Below are positions 32,157 through 40,174 of a stretch of 42,256 bases of DNA, one piece after another. Source of the stretch: Bacteroidota bacterium (GTDB lineage: Bacteria; Bacteroidota; Bacteroidia; Bacteroidales; UBA7960); assembly GCA_018335675.1 (NCBI GenBank), contig JAGXRQ010000099.1, positions 1 to 42,256 of the forward strand, written 5' to 3'. The notes beneath the pieces are model-generated. The model was not told the origin of the DNA. It made no database searches and saw only the letters and a program-made list of their open reading frames with translations. Each line of letters starts with the position of its first letter. Position 1 is the first letter of the stretch. The position numbers and the translations under genes were made by a program.

Positions 32157-34190
32157 CTATTTCACTTCTTTCAACGCTTTTTCTACAGCATCAAACAGTG
32201 GTTTGTTGCTAATTTGTTGGCCTACTGCTTTTTGCATCCAGTGTTGTGGTGTTAATCTGCCAATTGCGAATATTCTTAAAACTTCTTCAGCAAACTTTTT
32301 GTCCTTTATATAGTCCTCAAGTTGAAACATTATCAATCTACCATATGGATAGTTCATTAGATATAGTGGCGATTGTATCATGTGTGAATAGATTGCCAAA
32401 AGGGGAATATCTTTTTCTCCAAAAACATCAGCATAATAATCATTCCAGATTTCTATTGCAATACTTATAACAGCTTCCTTAAGTTCTTCTGCTGTTGCGT
32501 TGGGGTTTTCGTAAAGCCATTGCCATGCCTTCATGTCAACCAATGATACACCCATCATTTCATAATTATCCCAAAAGATATCTATCACTTCATAATTTTC
32601 TTTGGTGCTGTCTTTTTCTTTAAATCCTAGCAAATCAAGGTCTCTTCTTTGAAACATAAATGCCAATGCTTCAGTAAATGCAGTGTTTGGAGTTCCTGTT
32701 ATGAAATAATTATCAACCATGTGCATACTTATAGTTTGCTCAACGTTATGTCCAAACTCATGTACTGCAATGTTATATCCTTTATAGTCCATTCCGTCTG
32801 TTCCAATGCGTGTTCTTAGGTGAGATGGCATAGAGCGCATTGAGGCTCTCCAAGCGTGACCGCTTCCTCTGGCAGCATCAACATCAACCCTGTCGGCAAT
32901 AAATGTAGCTGTTTGCTTGTCGAATCCTAAGTGCAACAGCATTCTTTGCAGGTCTTTTTTCATTGCTGTTGCATTTGGGTATTTTGCTTTTGTGATAAGG
33001 TTTAATGCTTCTTCAGACATTCCGCCTCTTCCTACAAAATCATCATACCAAAGATCGAATGGTCTTAAGTTTCTCCCCATTCTTTCACTTATAAGTTTTC
33101 CAACTTCTCTTAAAAGAGGAGAGGCTGCATATTCTTTAAACAATGCCTCAACTTCCTCTATCGTAATTTCCATACTGCTATCGAACCTTCGTTTGATATA
33201 AGTATCAAGGTCGGTATAATATGGGTCCATTTGTTTTAGTGCTTTGAAGTTGTTGAGCAAATATTCATATCGTATGTTTCCTTCTTTAGTAAACTCTATT
33301 TTACTTCCATCTTTAAATAGTTCATTGCTGAAAGGATTCCACAAATATTCATCATTGTTTATAACCTCTTTGGGAATATCTTGATTTATTATTCTCAACA
33401 TTACTTTATAAAGCATCTCCTGTTTTTCTAATCCGCCATTTTGCCCGTAGTTAGATTTTATCTCATCTCTTATATTCCAGTGAGCAAGAAGCTTCATATT
33501 TTCAGGGAAAAGAGTTTTGCCTTCATCATTAAGCAGTTTCCCTGCAAATATGTTGTACTCAGAAATGTAAAGTCTTGAAGCAGAGTAAACTTCATTATAG
33601 TTTTGAAGAATTTGGGCAGGTACTCTGGCTGTAAACATTTCCCCAAGTCTGGCAAATCCCCACTGGCGACCATCCCAATTGCCACCTAGTTTGTTTTTTT
33701 CTTCCAGCGAATAATAAGGGAAGTTTAATGTAATTATAAAAGCAATTTTGTTGGCATAAAAATCATCCTGAATATGAGCAGAAGGGCTGTATGCACCAAA
33801 AAGTCTGTCAATTTTGTGCAAAGGCCCCGTATCTTCGTGCACTGCGCGGTTAAGTTCCAGCACAATTCTATTCATATAACCGTTAAGATGTTCGAAGTTG
33901 TGTGCCATTGCTTGGAAAACATAGTTAAGCTCTTCATCGTCAGCAATGAAATTTTCGCTACAAAAAACCTCAAAGTCTTCAATGCTACCATCAGACTCGC
34001 GCCATAGGTTAGCTGTGGCTTTTACACCTTTCTCTATCCTGTAGTGAAGGGAAGCATCATACTTTGTTTTTAGTTCATTTGCAACTGAATTGATAGTTGC
34101 TTCGCTAATAGGGCTGGTTTCTAAAGTGATTTTTTCCTTACATCCAGTAATTGATAAAATGACAACTAAAAGTATTGCAAGTTTTTTCAT
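32157..34190 (-). CDS. M3-like gluzincin metallopeptidase lipoprotein
   Basis: The protein has 677 residues. The lipobox LSITGC places the lipidated Cys at position 17, so it is an envelope lipoprotein. The body is mostly helical. The zinc site is HEFGH (His477, Glu478, His481), with a third ligand Glu507 (TEALAFMFQ) 26 residues after the second His. That spacing is like family M3 (oligoendopeptidase/thimet) and unlike dipeptidyl peptidase III, whose motif is HExxxH. It probably degrades peptides in the periplasm or at the surface. It is next to another peptide-degrading lipoprotein gene, convergent. The exact family assignment is tentative. Confidence 0.7.
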   Translation of the reverse strand: MKKLAILLVVILSITGCKEKITLETSPISEATINSVANELKTKYDASLHYRIEKGVKATANLWRESDGSIEDFEVFCSENFIADDEELNYVFQAMAHNFEHLNGYMNRIVLELNRAVHEDTGPLHKIDRLFGAYSPSAHIQDDFYANKIAFIITLNFPYYSLEEKNKLGGNWDGRQWGFARLGEMFTARVPAQILQNYNEVYSASRLYISEYNIFAGKLLNDEGKTLFPENMKLLAHWNIRDEIKSNYGQNGGLEKQEMLYKVMLRIINQDIPKEVINNDEYLWNPFSNELFKDGSKIEFTKEGNIRYEYLLNNFKALKQMDPYYTDLDTYIKRRFDSSMEITIEEVEALFKEYAASPLLREVGKLISERMGRNLRPFDLWYDDFVGRGGMSEEALNLITKAKYPNATAMKKDLQRMLLHLGFDKQTATFIADRVDVDAARGSGHAWRASMRSMPSHLRTRIGTDGMDYKGYNIAVHEFGHNVEQTISMHMVDNYFITGTPNTAFTEALAFMFQRRDLDLLGFKEKDSTKENYEVIDIFWDNYEMMGVSLVDMKAWQWLYENPNATAEELKEAVISIAIEIWNDYYADVFGEKDIPLLAIYSHMIQSPLYLMNYPYGRLIMFQLEDYIKDKKFAEEVLRIFAIGRLTPQHWMQKAVGQQISNKPLFDAVEKALKEVK

Positions 34191-34230
34191 AGTATTAGAA
34201 GTTTTAAATTGAATGATTGATAAATTTTTT

Positions 34231-34238
34231 CAAATGTA
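34231..34238 (-). promoter_or_regulatory. -7 box for the M3-like peptidase gene
   Basis: TACATTTG on the minus strand ends 40 bases before the ATG at 34190. No -33 TTG is present at the usual distance. Confidence 0.45.
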
Positions 34239-34277
34239 TGAAATTATATGATATTTTGGGAGTGTAATGGTGGGAAA

Positions 34278-34701
34278 GAGTTACAGAAGAGTTACAGAAG
34301 GGTGACAGAAGAGTTACACAGGGGTAATTATCTTCCTATTGTGCCTATGTTTTTTATGTGCCTATGGGTTAATCTTTTTTATTGGAAGACCTTGTCACCA
34401 TTCCTGTCACTTTCCTGTCACCTTCTGTAACCTCTAAAGGGTTTCGGATTTTTTAATTGGAACACGGATGACACGGATTATACGGATTGTTACTGATTAA
34501 TGCATCAGTTATCTCTGCGTTTTTCGCGAAATCTTAGCCCTTTGCGTGGAAATTTTTTTAACCACGGAGACACGGAGAACACGGAGGTTCACGGAGAAAA
34601 GTTCTCCGCTTTAAGGTTTCTAATCCATACAATCTGCACAATCCTTGCAATCTTTTTTACCCCCCAGCCCCCTAAAGGGGGAGCTGCAAACATTTGTGTT
34701 T
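34278..34701. repeat. Intergenic repeat island (no gene seen)
   Basis: An 11-bp tandem (GAGTTACAGAA twice, GGGTGACAGAA, GAGTTACACAG; 34278-34321) faces an inverted counterpart at about 34391-34435 (CTGTCAC / CTTCTGTAAC units). Then come ACACGGAT-type repeats (about 34459-34490), a CCACGGAGACACGGAGAAC-type tract (34562-34600), and a CCCCCCAGCCCCCTAAAGGG unit (34661-34685). Open frames across this stretch consist only of repeat translation and are not called. Confidence 0.8.
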
Positions 34702-34740
34702 GACTCAGGACTCAGGACTCAGGACTCAGGACTCAGGACT
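34702..34740. repeat. Heptamer tract (GACTCAG) containing the htpX stop codon
   Basis: Five GACTCAG units plus GACT occur without a mismatch. On the minus strand the unit reads CTGAGTC, and the first TGA in it (34735-34733) is the stop codon of the M48 peptidase gene. The tract also covers the final Ser codon. Confidence 0.9.
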
Positions 34741-35716
34741 TCTTCGGTATAAATCCTGCACTCTTACCACTGACTGATTTGTATGCAGTTTGATAATCCT
34801 CCAGAGATGCGTTGCCGCCCATTGCTCTCAAAATTCTGATTCTTTCCTGAAGAGGAGGGTGGGTGCTTGAAAGGTTTTTTAGTTTTTGTCCCTTTGGCTT
34901 TAGCGGATTTGCAATATACATTGGTGCTGTACTTTGGTTTGCAGATTTAAGGTCTAATGTAGATCCTCCAATTTTTTCAAGCGCAGATGCCAGTCCTTCA
35001 GGGTATCTAGTAAGTCTTGCGCCTGATGCATCGGCCAGATATTCTCTTTTTCTCGACAATGCAAAGTATAATAGTCGAATCGCAATAGGTGCAATAATCG
35101 CGAATGCAACAGCAATAATTATAAGTATAATTTGTCCTTTTCCGTCTCCTTTCTTTGAGCTGCCACCTCTACCATATAGCATTGATCTTAAAAATATCTG
35201 AGATATTATGGCAACTGAAGCAACCATAATTGTAGCAATTGTGAGATACCTGATATCACGATTTATTATGTGTGATATTTCATGAGCCACAACTCCCTGA
35301 AGTTCATCTCTGTTCATCATGTTTAGAAGTCCGCTCGTTACAGCCACAACACTGCTGTCGGGAGTCATTCCTGCTGCAAAAGCATTTGGAGCAGGATCGT
35401 CGATTATATAAACCTTTGGCATTTTGGCCATTCCGGCAGCTATGCTCATTTCTTCAACTATATTGAAAAGTACGGGATTGTCTTTATGCTGAATCTCTTT
35501 AGCATTACTCATTCTTAATATAATTGCTTTTCCTTGCGAAAATGAGATTAGCAGTAGAATGAAATATATAACTGTTGCTATTATAATACCAAAGAATCCA
35601 CCGTCAACCGGATTTATAGCTAAACCTATAAAATATCCCAATGCAAGCAATACTATACTCATTATTATTACCAGAAACATTGATTTTTGCTGATTTTTCC
35701 TAGCTACTTCCCACAT
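34733..35716 (-). CDS. htpX: HtpX-like M48 membrane metallopeptidase
   Basis: This 327-residue integral membrane peptidase has helices at about 13-33, 41-61, 157-177 and 195-220. The zinc site HEISH (His145, Glu146, His149) is in VVAHEISHIINRD, with the third ligand Glu225 in SRKREYLADASG. NAFAAGMTPDSSVVAVTSGL is also typical of the family. HtpX degrades damaged or misassembled inner-membrane proteins, with the active site on the cytoplasmic face. lemA lies 103 bp upstream on the same strand, a pairing seen in many bacteria. The stop codon is provided by a heptamer tract. Confidence 0.9.
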   Translation of the reverse strand: MWEVARKNQQKSMFLVIIMSIVLLALGYFIGLAINPVDGGFFGIIIATVIYFILLLISFSQGKAIILRMSNAKEIQHKDNPVLFNIVEEMSIAAGMAKMPKVYIIDDPAPNAFAAGMTPDSSVVAVTSGLLNMMNRDELQGVVAHEISHIINRDIRYLTIATIMVASVAIISQIFLRSMLYGRGGSSKKGDGKGQIILIIIAVAFAIIAPIAIRLLYFALSRKREYLADASGARLTRYPEGLASALEKIGGSTLDLKSANQSTAPMYIANPLKPKGQKLKNLSSTHPPLQERIRILRAMGGNASLEDYQTAYKSVSGKSAGFIPKKS

Positions 35717-35732
35717 GATTTTTTTGTTTAAA

Positions 35733-35819
35733 TTATTCCTTTTTCCTTATACCCTTATACCCTATACCTTATACCTTAGTTCCACCAACCCCCCAGCCCC
35801 CTTCCGACTCAGGACTATC
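35733..35819. repeat. Composite tract between lemA and htpX
   Basis: From the lemA stop (minus strand) onward: AGTCCTGAGTCGG directly after TAG, then an AAGGGGGCTGGGGGGTTGG unit (about 35784-35805), then GGTATAA-type 7-8-mers. Positions 35733-35761 match 11730-11758 exactly over 29 bases in opposite orientation, and the G-rich unit is also shared with the panB tract, so the two islands are copies of one composite element. It ends 16 bp before the htpX start codon. Confidence 0.85.
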
Positions 35820-36374
35820 CTAAAACTCCACCTTCACAGCCTTACCTTCTTCCGGATTTTCTAATTCAAAGAAAGGTTCTTGTTTAAATCCGAACATGTT
35901 TGCAAAGATATTCGATGGAAACATCTCTATTTTATTATTATAATGCAAAACCTGATCGTTATAGTTCTGCCTGGAAAAAGCAATTTTGTTTTCTGTTGAT
36001 TTTAATTCTTCTTGCACTGCAAGAAAATTCTCGTTTGCTTTCAGATTTGGATAGTTTTCTACCGCAATTTTGAACTGACCCAAAGCCTGTGTCAACATGC
36101 CTTCAACTTTTGCTTTATCCTCAACGCTTGTGGTTTGCATTGCCTGAGAGCGCAAACGCGTTATGCTTTCCAGAGTTTCTCTCTCGTGTTGCATATATTC
36201 CTTAACTGTTTCAACTAGGTTGGGAATAAGGTCGTAACGTCGCTTTAATTGTACATTTATCTGCGACCAACCATTTTTGACCTGATTCTTAAGCCTGATA
36301 AGACTGTTGTAAACTGATGCAATCAATAATATTATTACAAATATTACTGCCAATACTATTAATAAAGCTGTCAT
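35820..36374 (-). CDS. lemA: LemA family protein
   Basis: The protein has 184 residues from the ATG at 36374; a TTG five codons earlier overlaps the -7 box. One N-terminal membrane helix (TALLIVLAVIFVIILLIASVYNSL) is followed by the long antiparallel helical hairpin of LemA: NQVKNGWSQINVQLKRRYDL, PNLVETVKEYM, then ENYPNLKANENFLAVQEEL and ENKIAFSRQNYNDQVLHYN. LemA proteins are exposed on the periplasmic side and commonly accompany HtpX-type peptidases; their biochemical role is unclear. It probably acts with the next gene in membrane-protein quality control. Confidence 0.93.
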   Translation of the reverse strand: MTALLIVLAVIFVIILLIASVYNSLIRLKNQVKNGWSQINVQLKRRYDLIPNLVETVKEYMQHERETLESITRLRSQAMQTTSVEDKAKVEGMLTQALGQFKIAVENYPNLKANENFLAVQEELKSTENKIAFSRQNYNDQVLHYNNKIEMFPSNIFANMFGFKQEPFFELENPEEGKAVKVEF

Positions 36375-36386
36375 AGTTTTTTTCGG

Positions 36387-36394
36387 CAAATTTA
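36387..36394 (-). promoter_or_regulatory. -7 box for lemA
   Basis: TAAATTTG on the minus strand ends 12 bases before the lemA ATG at 36374. The region where a -33 box should lie is occupied by the heptamer tract at 36411-36459. Confidence 0.45.
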
Positions 36395-36410
36395 AGAAAA
36401 ATCTTAATTA

Positions 36411-36641
36411 AGTCGGTAGTCGGTAGTCGAAAGTCAACAGTCGAAAGTCGAAAGTCAACTTGCAGCTTAATGTTGGCTGAGGCTCCCGAAGCTAAAGAAA
36501 AGATTGAATGGATTGTAAAGCAGCAAGGCGATGTCATCAGCTCCCCCTTTAGGGGGCTTGGGGGGTAAAAAAGATTGTATGGATTGTTCAGATTGAACTT
36601 TCGACTTTCGACTTACGACTTACGACTTCCGACTCAGGACT
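36411..36641. repeat. Inverted pair of heptamer tracts flanking a CCCCCTTTAGGGGG unit
   Basis: The left arm (36411-36459) has seven units: AGTCGGT twice, AGTCGAA, AGTCAAC, AGTCGAA twice, AGTCAAC. The right arm (36600-36641) has six units: TTCGACT twice, TACGACT twice, TCCGACT, CAGGACT. The arms are complementary (AGTCGAA with TTCGACT). Between them lies CTCCCCCTTTAGGGGGC followed by TTGGGGGG (36540-36566), the same palindromic unit as in three other islands. No gene is seen between the arms. Confidence 0.85.
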
Positions 36642-36660
36642 ATTTTAGATTTTTGAAAAT

Positions 36661-36811
36661 AAAAAAAAGCACAGGGTCTTTTGGTGAGAATAATTCGTTT
36701 TGGGAAACCTTTATTCTTTTGAGGCAATCTTACTTCGCACAATCCACGCTGATATCCAGCTTTTTGATCGTATTTAATAAGCCCTGTGCCTTTAAACGTT
36801 CTGACATTCTA
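36661..36811 (-). ncRNA. Candidate structured small RNA with closing helix and T-run terminator
   Basis: Read on the minus strand, TAAATTTG (36823-36816) fits a -7 box, so transcription should start near 36811. The 5' part has GCACAGGGCTT (36790-36780) complementary to AAG-A-CCCTGTGC (36680-36669), directly followed by eight T (36668-36661). Inside this closing helix, ACGATC/GATTGT enclose a GCTG-GATAT-CAGC hairpin, and GAATAA/TTATTC enclose GTTT-CCCA-AAAC. The result is a compact RNA of about 150 nt with 5' and 3' ends paired, in a gap between the GT2 gene and lemA. I could not match it to tmRNA, SRP RNA or RNase P. A 6S-type RNA is conceivable but unproven. Confidence 0.5.
36730..36807 (-). 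CDS. Possible 25-residue small protein inside the RNA candidate (doubtful)
   Basis: An ATG at 36807 opens a 25-codon frame, MSERLKAQGLLNTIKKLDIS and then VDCAK, ending in TAA at 36730. It looks protein-like, with a short amphipathic helix. But it would be translated from an almost leaderless message, and its codons take part in the closing helix of the RNA candidate. It is listed as the alternative explanation of the same locus. Only conservation of codon reading versus base pairing can decide. Confidence 0.2.
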   Translation of the reverse strand: MSERLKAQGLLNTIKKLDISVDCAK

Positions 36812-36953
36812 GCAACAAATTTATAGTGCTTATTATATTTTCATTTCTCAAATCGTAAAAATAAAATGTCAAAAGGTAAAAATAGAATAGTTTTTATCAT
36901 TTACTGAATTTGACAAATATCCTGATTTTTTCTAAATGGATATGATAATCGTC

Positions 36954-38078
36954 TTATCTCCAGCTGTTTTTACCTGTGAATGATAGTAATCCTGTTATTA
37001 AAATATATACGGGATACAAAATTGAAGTTATTGGATATAAAAATAGCAGTTTTGTATATCCCAAAAATTTTGCAAATAATGCTATTATTGGAAAATCTAT
37101 AATGAATTTGGTGGCTGTAAGAATAATTAGTGGAAGGGCAAAAACTTCCTGATTAAATATCAGACCAACGCACCCTAATAGAATTAGAATGTTTAAAAGG
37201 AACACAATTAATGCTAATATTTGCGCTGTTATATCGTGATAACCTTTTGCTTTTCCGGCCCACCTTGCTCTTTGCCTGAAAAACCCTGACAGCGAAGATT
37301 GTGGCTTAGTATATACTATTGCTTCTGATGATTTTAAAAATATAATCTTTTTGTTTTCTCGCATTTTTATTTGTTGTAATAAAAAAATGTCATCACCGGA
37401 AGCGTAATCAGAACCAATTTTGTATCCTCCATGATTTTCAAATACAGTTTTTTTAAATGCCAAATTTGCACCGTTTGCCATTATCGGATTGTTTAATGCT
37501 GCAGAGCCTCCTGTGATGCCTGCCAAGCTCATAAACTCCAACGATTGCAGCTTTGAAAAAATTGTTTTGCCGGGTGTTATGCAAACTGGACCAAGTATCA
37601 TATCTGGGGAAGTCGAAACGTAGATGTCTGAAATACTTGATAGCCATTTAGTGCCCATAATGCAGTCGGCATCTGAAGTTACTATCAACTCTCCTTTGCA
37701 ATTTGCTATGCCCTCAGTTATAGCTGATTTCTTCCCCGACTTATCCTCTTTATTGTTAATTAGAATAATGGAATGCGATTTATATCTTTTAATAAAATCA
37801 TTAACAATATCTTTTGTTTTATCCGTTGAATGATCGTTTACAATTATAACCTCAAACTTGTCGGCAGGATATTCTTGTTTTATTAAACAGTCAAGACATT
37901 TTGAAATATTGTCCTCTTCATTTTTCGCAGCTATTATTATAGATATAATAGGGTAGGAGGTCGTTTTGCTTTTTCTATAGTTTGGTAATAATATCCACGA
38001 CAAAGTATATACTGCAATAAAACCACAGTATATACTCGCAATAAATATTACTAATGCATAAAGTATTATTGTTGTCAT
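36954..38078 (-). CDS. Membrane glycosyltransferase family 2
   Basis: The protein has 374 residues. An N-terminal membrane helix (about 2-28) is followed by a GT-A domain: ISIIIAAKNEEDNISKCLDC, IIVNDHSTDKT (Asp82), TSDADCI (Asp136, Asp138), SGDDIFLL (Asp229/Asp230) and the processive-type QRARW motif (269-273). About three more helices close the protein. This D-D-D-QxxRW set is typical of inverting, often processive or lipid-linked transferases (cellulose-, hyaluronan- and ceramide-type). Substrate and product are unknown. It is downstream of the flippase-like gene with a 29-bp gap, so the two likely form an operon and may act on one lipid or glycan. Confidence 0.85.
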   Translation of the reverse strand: MTTIILYALVIFIASIYCGFIAVYTLSWILLPNYRKSKTTSYPIISIIIAAKNEEDNISKCLDCLIKQEYPADKFEVIIVNDHSTDKTKDIVNDFIKRYKSHSIILINNKEDKSGKKSAITEGIANCKGELIVTSDADCIMGTKWLSSISDIYVSTSPDMILGPVCITPGKTIFSKLQSLEFMSLAGITGGSAALNNPIMANGANLAFKKTVFENHGGYKIGSDYASGDDIFLLQQIKMRENKKIIFLKSSEAIVYTKPQSSLSGFFRQRARWAGKAKGYHDITAQILALIVFLLNILILLGCVGLIFNQEVFALPLIILTATKFIIDFPIIALFAKFLGYTKLLFLYPITSILYPVYILITGLLSFTGKNSWR

Positions 38079-38107
38079 AACTTTAATATCACACTAACAA
38101 AAATATC

Positions 38108-39154
38108 TCAACAACGATCAATAACCTCATTCTTTAGTTTATCTTTTAAACTAAAGTCTTCATAAAATGAAATAAATGCACCCAAAAGCGCAGGCAATAC
38201 AAGGTTTACTATCCAAATAGAAAGCGAAGCGCTAATTAATGCTGCTTCATTATAGTTGCCCGACAGAATTGGGAAAGCACCGAATATTAATAATGTAACT
38301 GAACTTTTAACTCCTGATTCGGAGAGTGCAGATACCGGAATTATTATCATAATTAGATAAATTATGCTGTTTAATAGTAGTACAGGCAGTAATTCTATTT
38401 TGTAACCCCATATATGCAGAAGTATGTAGAATTGAAAAATAAAAACAAGATATCTCATCAGGCTTAGGTAATAAAGCTTAAAAATAGTTTTTCTCTTAAC
38501 AAGGCTGAAAGCCGCCAAGTAACTCTGCCATTTTTGTGACTTTATTCTTGATGTTAATTTCTTAGAAATTGTTTCAAAGAAGATTATTATTAAACTTATC
38601 ACAAATAAAACGATAAGAGCTATGGAAATTATCATAACATTCCATTCGTTTATAAAGACATTATCATACTGAAGATAAAGCATTGCAAATACTAAGGAAG
38701 TTATACCAAAAATTAGTGTTATAGAAAGCTGAGATATGCTGGCTAGCGCGTTTAATAGCAAGCCTTTTATTCTGTTGTCTTTGTTTAGAACGAAAACCCT
38801 TCCTGCAAATTCTCCTATTCTTTTTGGTGTAATCATAGCCAGTGTTAATCCAAACAAAATGCTTTTGTAAGCTAGGTTGATACTAATTGGTTGAATATGA
38901 ATTACTAGACTTCTCCATTTTTCAGACTCAAGCAACCAGTTTATATAAGATAATGCTATCGTTAGAATTATTAAGAATATTGATGTTGTTGAAATTTCAA
39001 TGGAATTATACCAAATAGAAATCTGATTGCTTGGAATAGATGAGATAATGTAAAATATGTATACAAAGGCTGCGGCAGCAATAAATACATTACTCCATTT
39101 AAGTAAAAAATTGATTACATTTGCGCCTAAACCCTTATTCTCGTTTTTTTTCAT
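38108..39154 (-). CDS. Lysylphosphatidylglycerol-synthase-TM/UPF0104 family (flippase-like) membrane protein
   Basis: This 348-residue polytopic protein has about eight membrane helices and no soluble domain. IGEFAGRVFVLNKDNRIKG (loop near 105-123) and the polar IIIPVSALSESGVKSS in a late helix fit the family that includes the membrane half of MprF and GT2-associated proteins. MprF's membrane domain flips modified lipids. A similar transport role together with the downstream GT2 is inference. Its start is 17 bp from the divergent ruvC start. Confidence 0.75.
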   Translation of the reverse strand: MKKNENKGLGANVINFLLKWSNVFIAAAAFVYIFYIISSIPSNQISIWYNSIEISTTSIFLIILTIALSYINWLLESEKWRSLVIHIQPISINLAYKSILFGLTLAMITPKRIGEFAGRVFVLNKDNRIKGLLLNALASISQLSITLIFGITSLVFAMLYLQYDNVFINEWNVMIISIALIVLFVISLIIIFFETISKKLTSRIKSQKWQSYLAAFSLVKRKTIFKLYYLSLMRYLVFIFQFYILLHIWGYKIELLPVLLLNSIIYLIMIIIPVSALSESGVKSSVTLLIFGAFPILSGNYNEAALISASLSIWIVNLVLPALLGAFISFYEDFSLKDKLKNEVIDRC

Positions 39155-39171
39155 TGTAACGAATTATAGAA

Positions 39172-39729
39172 ATGGCCACCGAAAGGATAATATTGGGAAT
39201 TGACCCAGGCACTAATAACATGGGACTTGGAATTATTTGTGTTAAAGGGTCCAATGTTGAAGTCCTTACGATGGATGTGCTAAAGTTAAGCAAACTTACA
39301 AATCATGAGTTAAAACTCAAGAAAATATTTGAAACAACCCTGAGGGTAATTGACACATATCATCCTGACGAGCTTGCTATTGAAAGTCCTTTTTTCGGAA
39401 AGAATGTTCAATCTATGCTTAAGCTTGGCAGAGCGCAGGGGGTTGCAATTGCAGCAGCATTATACAGGGATGTTCCGGTTTTTGAATATTCTCCGAGAAA
39501 AATAAAGCAATCAATTACCGGAAAGGGCAGTGCTTCTAAAGAACAATTGGCTTCTCTTGTAATGCAATTGTTGTCTATAAAAGAGGTTCCGGAACTATTG
39601 GATATAACTGATGCATTAGGCGTTGCTCTATGCCACTATTTCCAGAACAAAAAAATAGCTAAGTCTGAAGAAACTTCATATACAGGGTGGAAAGCTTTCT
39701 TAAGTCAGAATCCTGACAGAATAAAATGA
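39172..39729 (+). CDS. ruvC: Crossover junction endodeoxyribonuclease RuvC
   Basis: The 185-residue RNase-H-fold nuclease resolves Holliday junctions with RuvA and RuvB. The four acidic residues are in place: Asp11 (LGIDPGTNNMG), Glu71 (LAIESPFFGKN), Asp144 and Asp147 (LDITDALGVALCH). AQGVAIAAALYRDVPVFEY and the basic KIKQSITGKGSASKEQ match the family. It is divergent from the flippase-like gene. A TACATTTG at 39116-39123, within that gene, could be its -7 box. It ends 3 bp from the convergent HIT gene. Confidence 0.95.
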   Translation: MATERIILGIDPGTNNMGLGIICVKGSNVEVLTMDVLKLSKLTNHELKLKKIFETTLRVIDTYHPDELAIESPFFGKNVQSMLKLGRAQGVAIAAALYRDVPVFEYSPRKIKQSITGKGSASKEQLASLVMQLLSIKEVPELLDITDALGVALCHYFQNKKIAKSEETSYTGWKAFLSQNPDRIK

Positions 39730-39732
39730 TAA

Positions 39733-40131
39733 TTATAAAACTACTTTAGATCCAATTCTTTCAGCAATCATCTTTAGCTCATCGTTACTAAGCTTTAGCT
39801 TTGGTTTGCTAAAATCAATATCATAAACACTGTTTATTGGAACAAGATGAATGTGAGTATGAGGCACCTCAAGTCCAACTACAGCAATGCCAACTCTTTT
39901 GCAGTTAACGCATTTTTTTATTGAATGTGCAACTTGTTTTGCAAACAAAAACAATTCCTTATAAAGCTCATCATCAATATCAAAAATGTAATCAATTTCT
40001 TGTTTTGGAATTACAAGTGTGTGACCTTTTGCCAATGGGTTTATGTCAAGAAATGCAAGGAATTTATCATTCTCTGCAACTTTATGGCAGGGAATCTCTC
40101 CATTTACTATTTTTGAAAAAATACTGCTCAT
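39733..40131 (-). CDS. HIT family nucleotide hydrolase
   Basis: The 132-residue HIT protein has the histidine triad HTHIHLVP (His91, His93, His95) and the upstream SIFSKIVNGEIPCHKVAEND and HTLVIPKQEIDYIFD segments typical of the HinT branch. These enzymes hydrolyse AMP-lysine, AMP-NH2 or related aminoacyl-adenylates in the cytoplasm. The gene lies 43 bp after greA on the same strand, an arrangement I recall from other Bacteroidota, so they probably share a transcript. Cysteines at 74 and 77 (CVNC) are not the zinc set of Fhit-like members. Confidence 0.92.
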   Translation of the reverse strand: MSSIFSKIVNGEIPCHKVAENDKFLAFLDINPLAKGHTLVIPKQEIDYIFDIDDELYKELFLFAKQVAHSIKKCVNCKRVGIAVVGLEVPHTHIHLVPINSVYDIDFSKPKLKLSNDELKMIAERIGSKVVL

Positions 40132-40174
40132 TGTTTTATGGTTTTGGTTGATATGATAGTTATGCTATTTAGAA

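Noticed and set aside
32157-34190. Dipeptidyl peptidase III (M49) assignment
   Set aside because: M49 needs HExxxH; this protein has HEFGH with a Glu 26 residues later, which fits M3-like gluzincins better.
34248-34703. Short frames in the intergenic island before htpX
   Set aside because: Their translations are repeat sequence only, with no conserved composition or start context.
25143-36641. Regular short repeats that might be taken for CRISPR arrays
   Set aside because: Periods are 7-11 bp with no unique spacers, no leader and no cas genes, so they are degenerate tandem tracts.
36661-36811. tmRNA or SRP RNA identity for the RNA candidate
   Set aside because: No tag-peptide frame ending in ALAA, no 3' CCA with a tRNA-like end, and no SRP GGAA/AGCAG tetraloop motif region.
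36575-36826. 83-residue plus-strand frame over the RNA candidate
   Set aside because: It begins in the heptamer tract and lies antisense to strong RNA stems and a T-run; no protein family resemblance.
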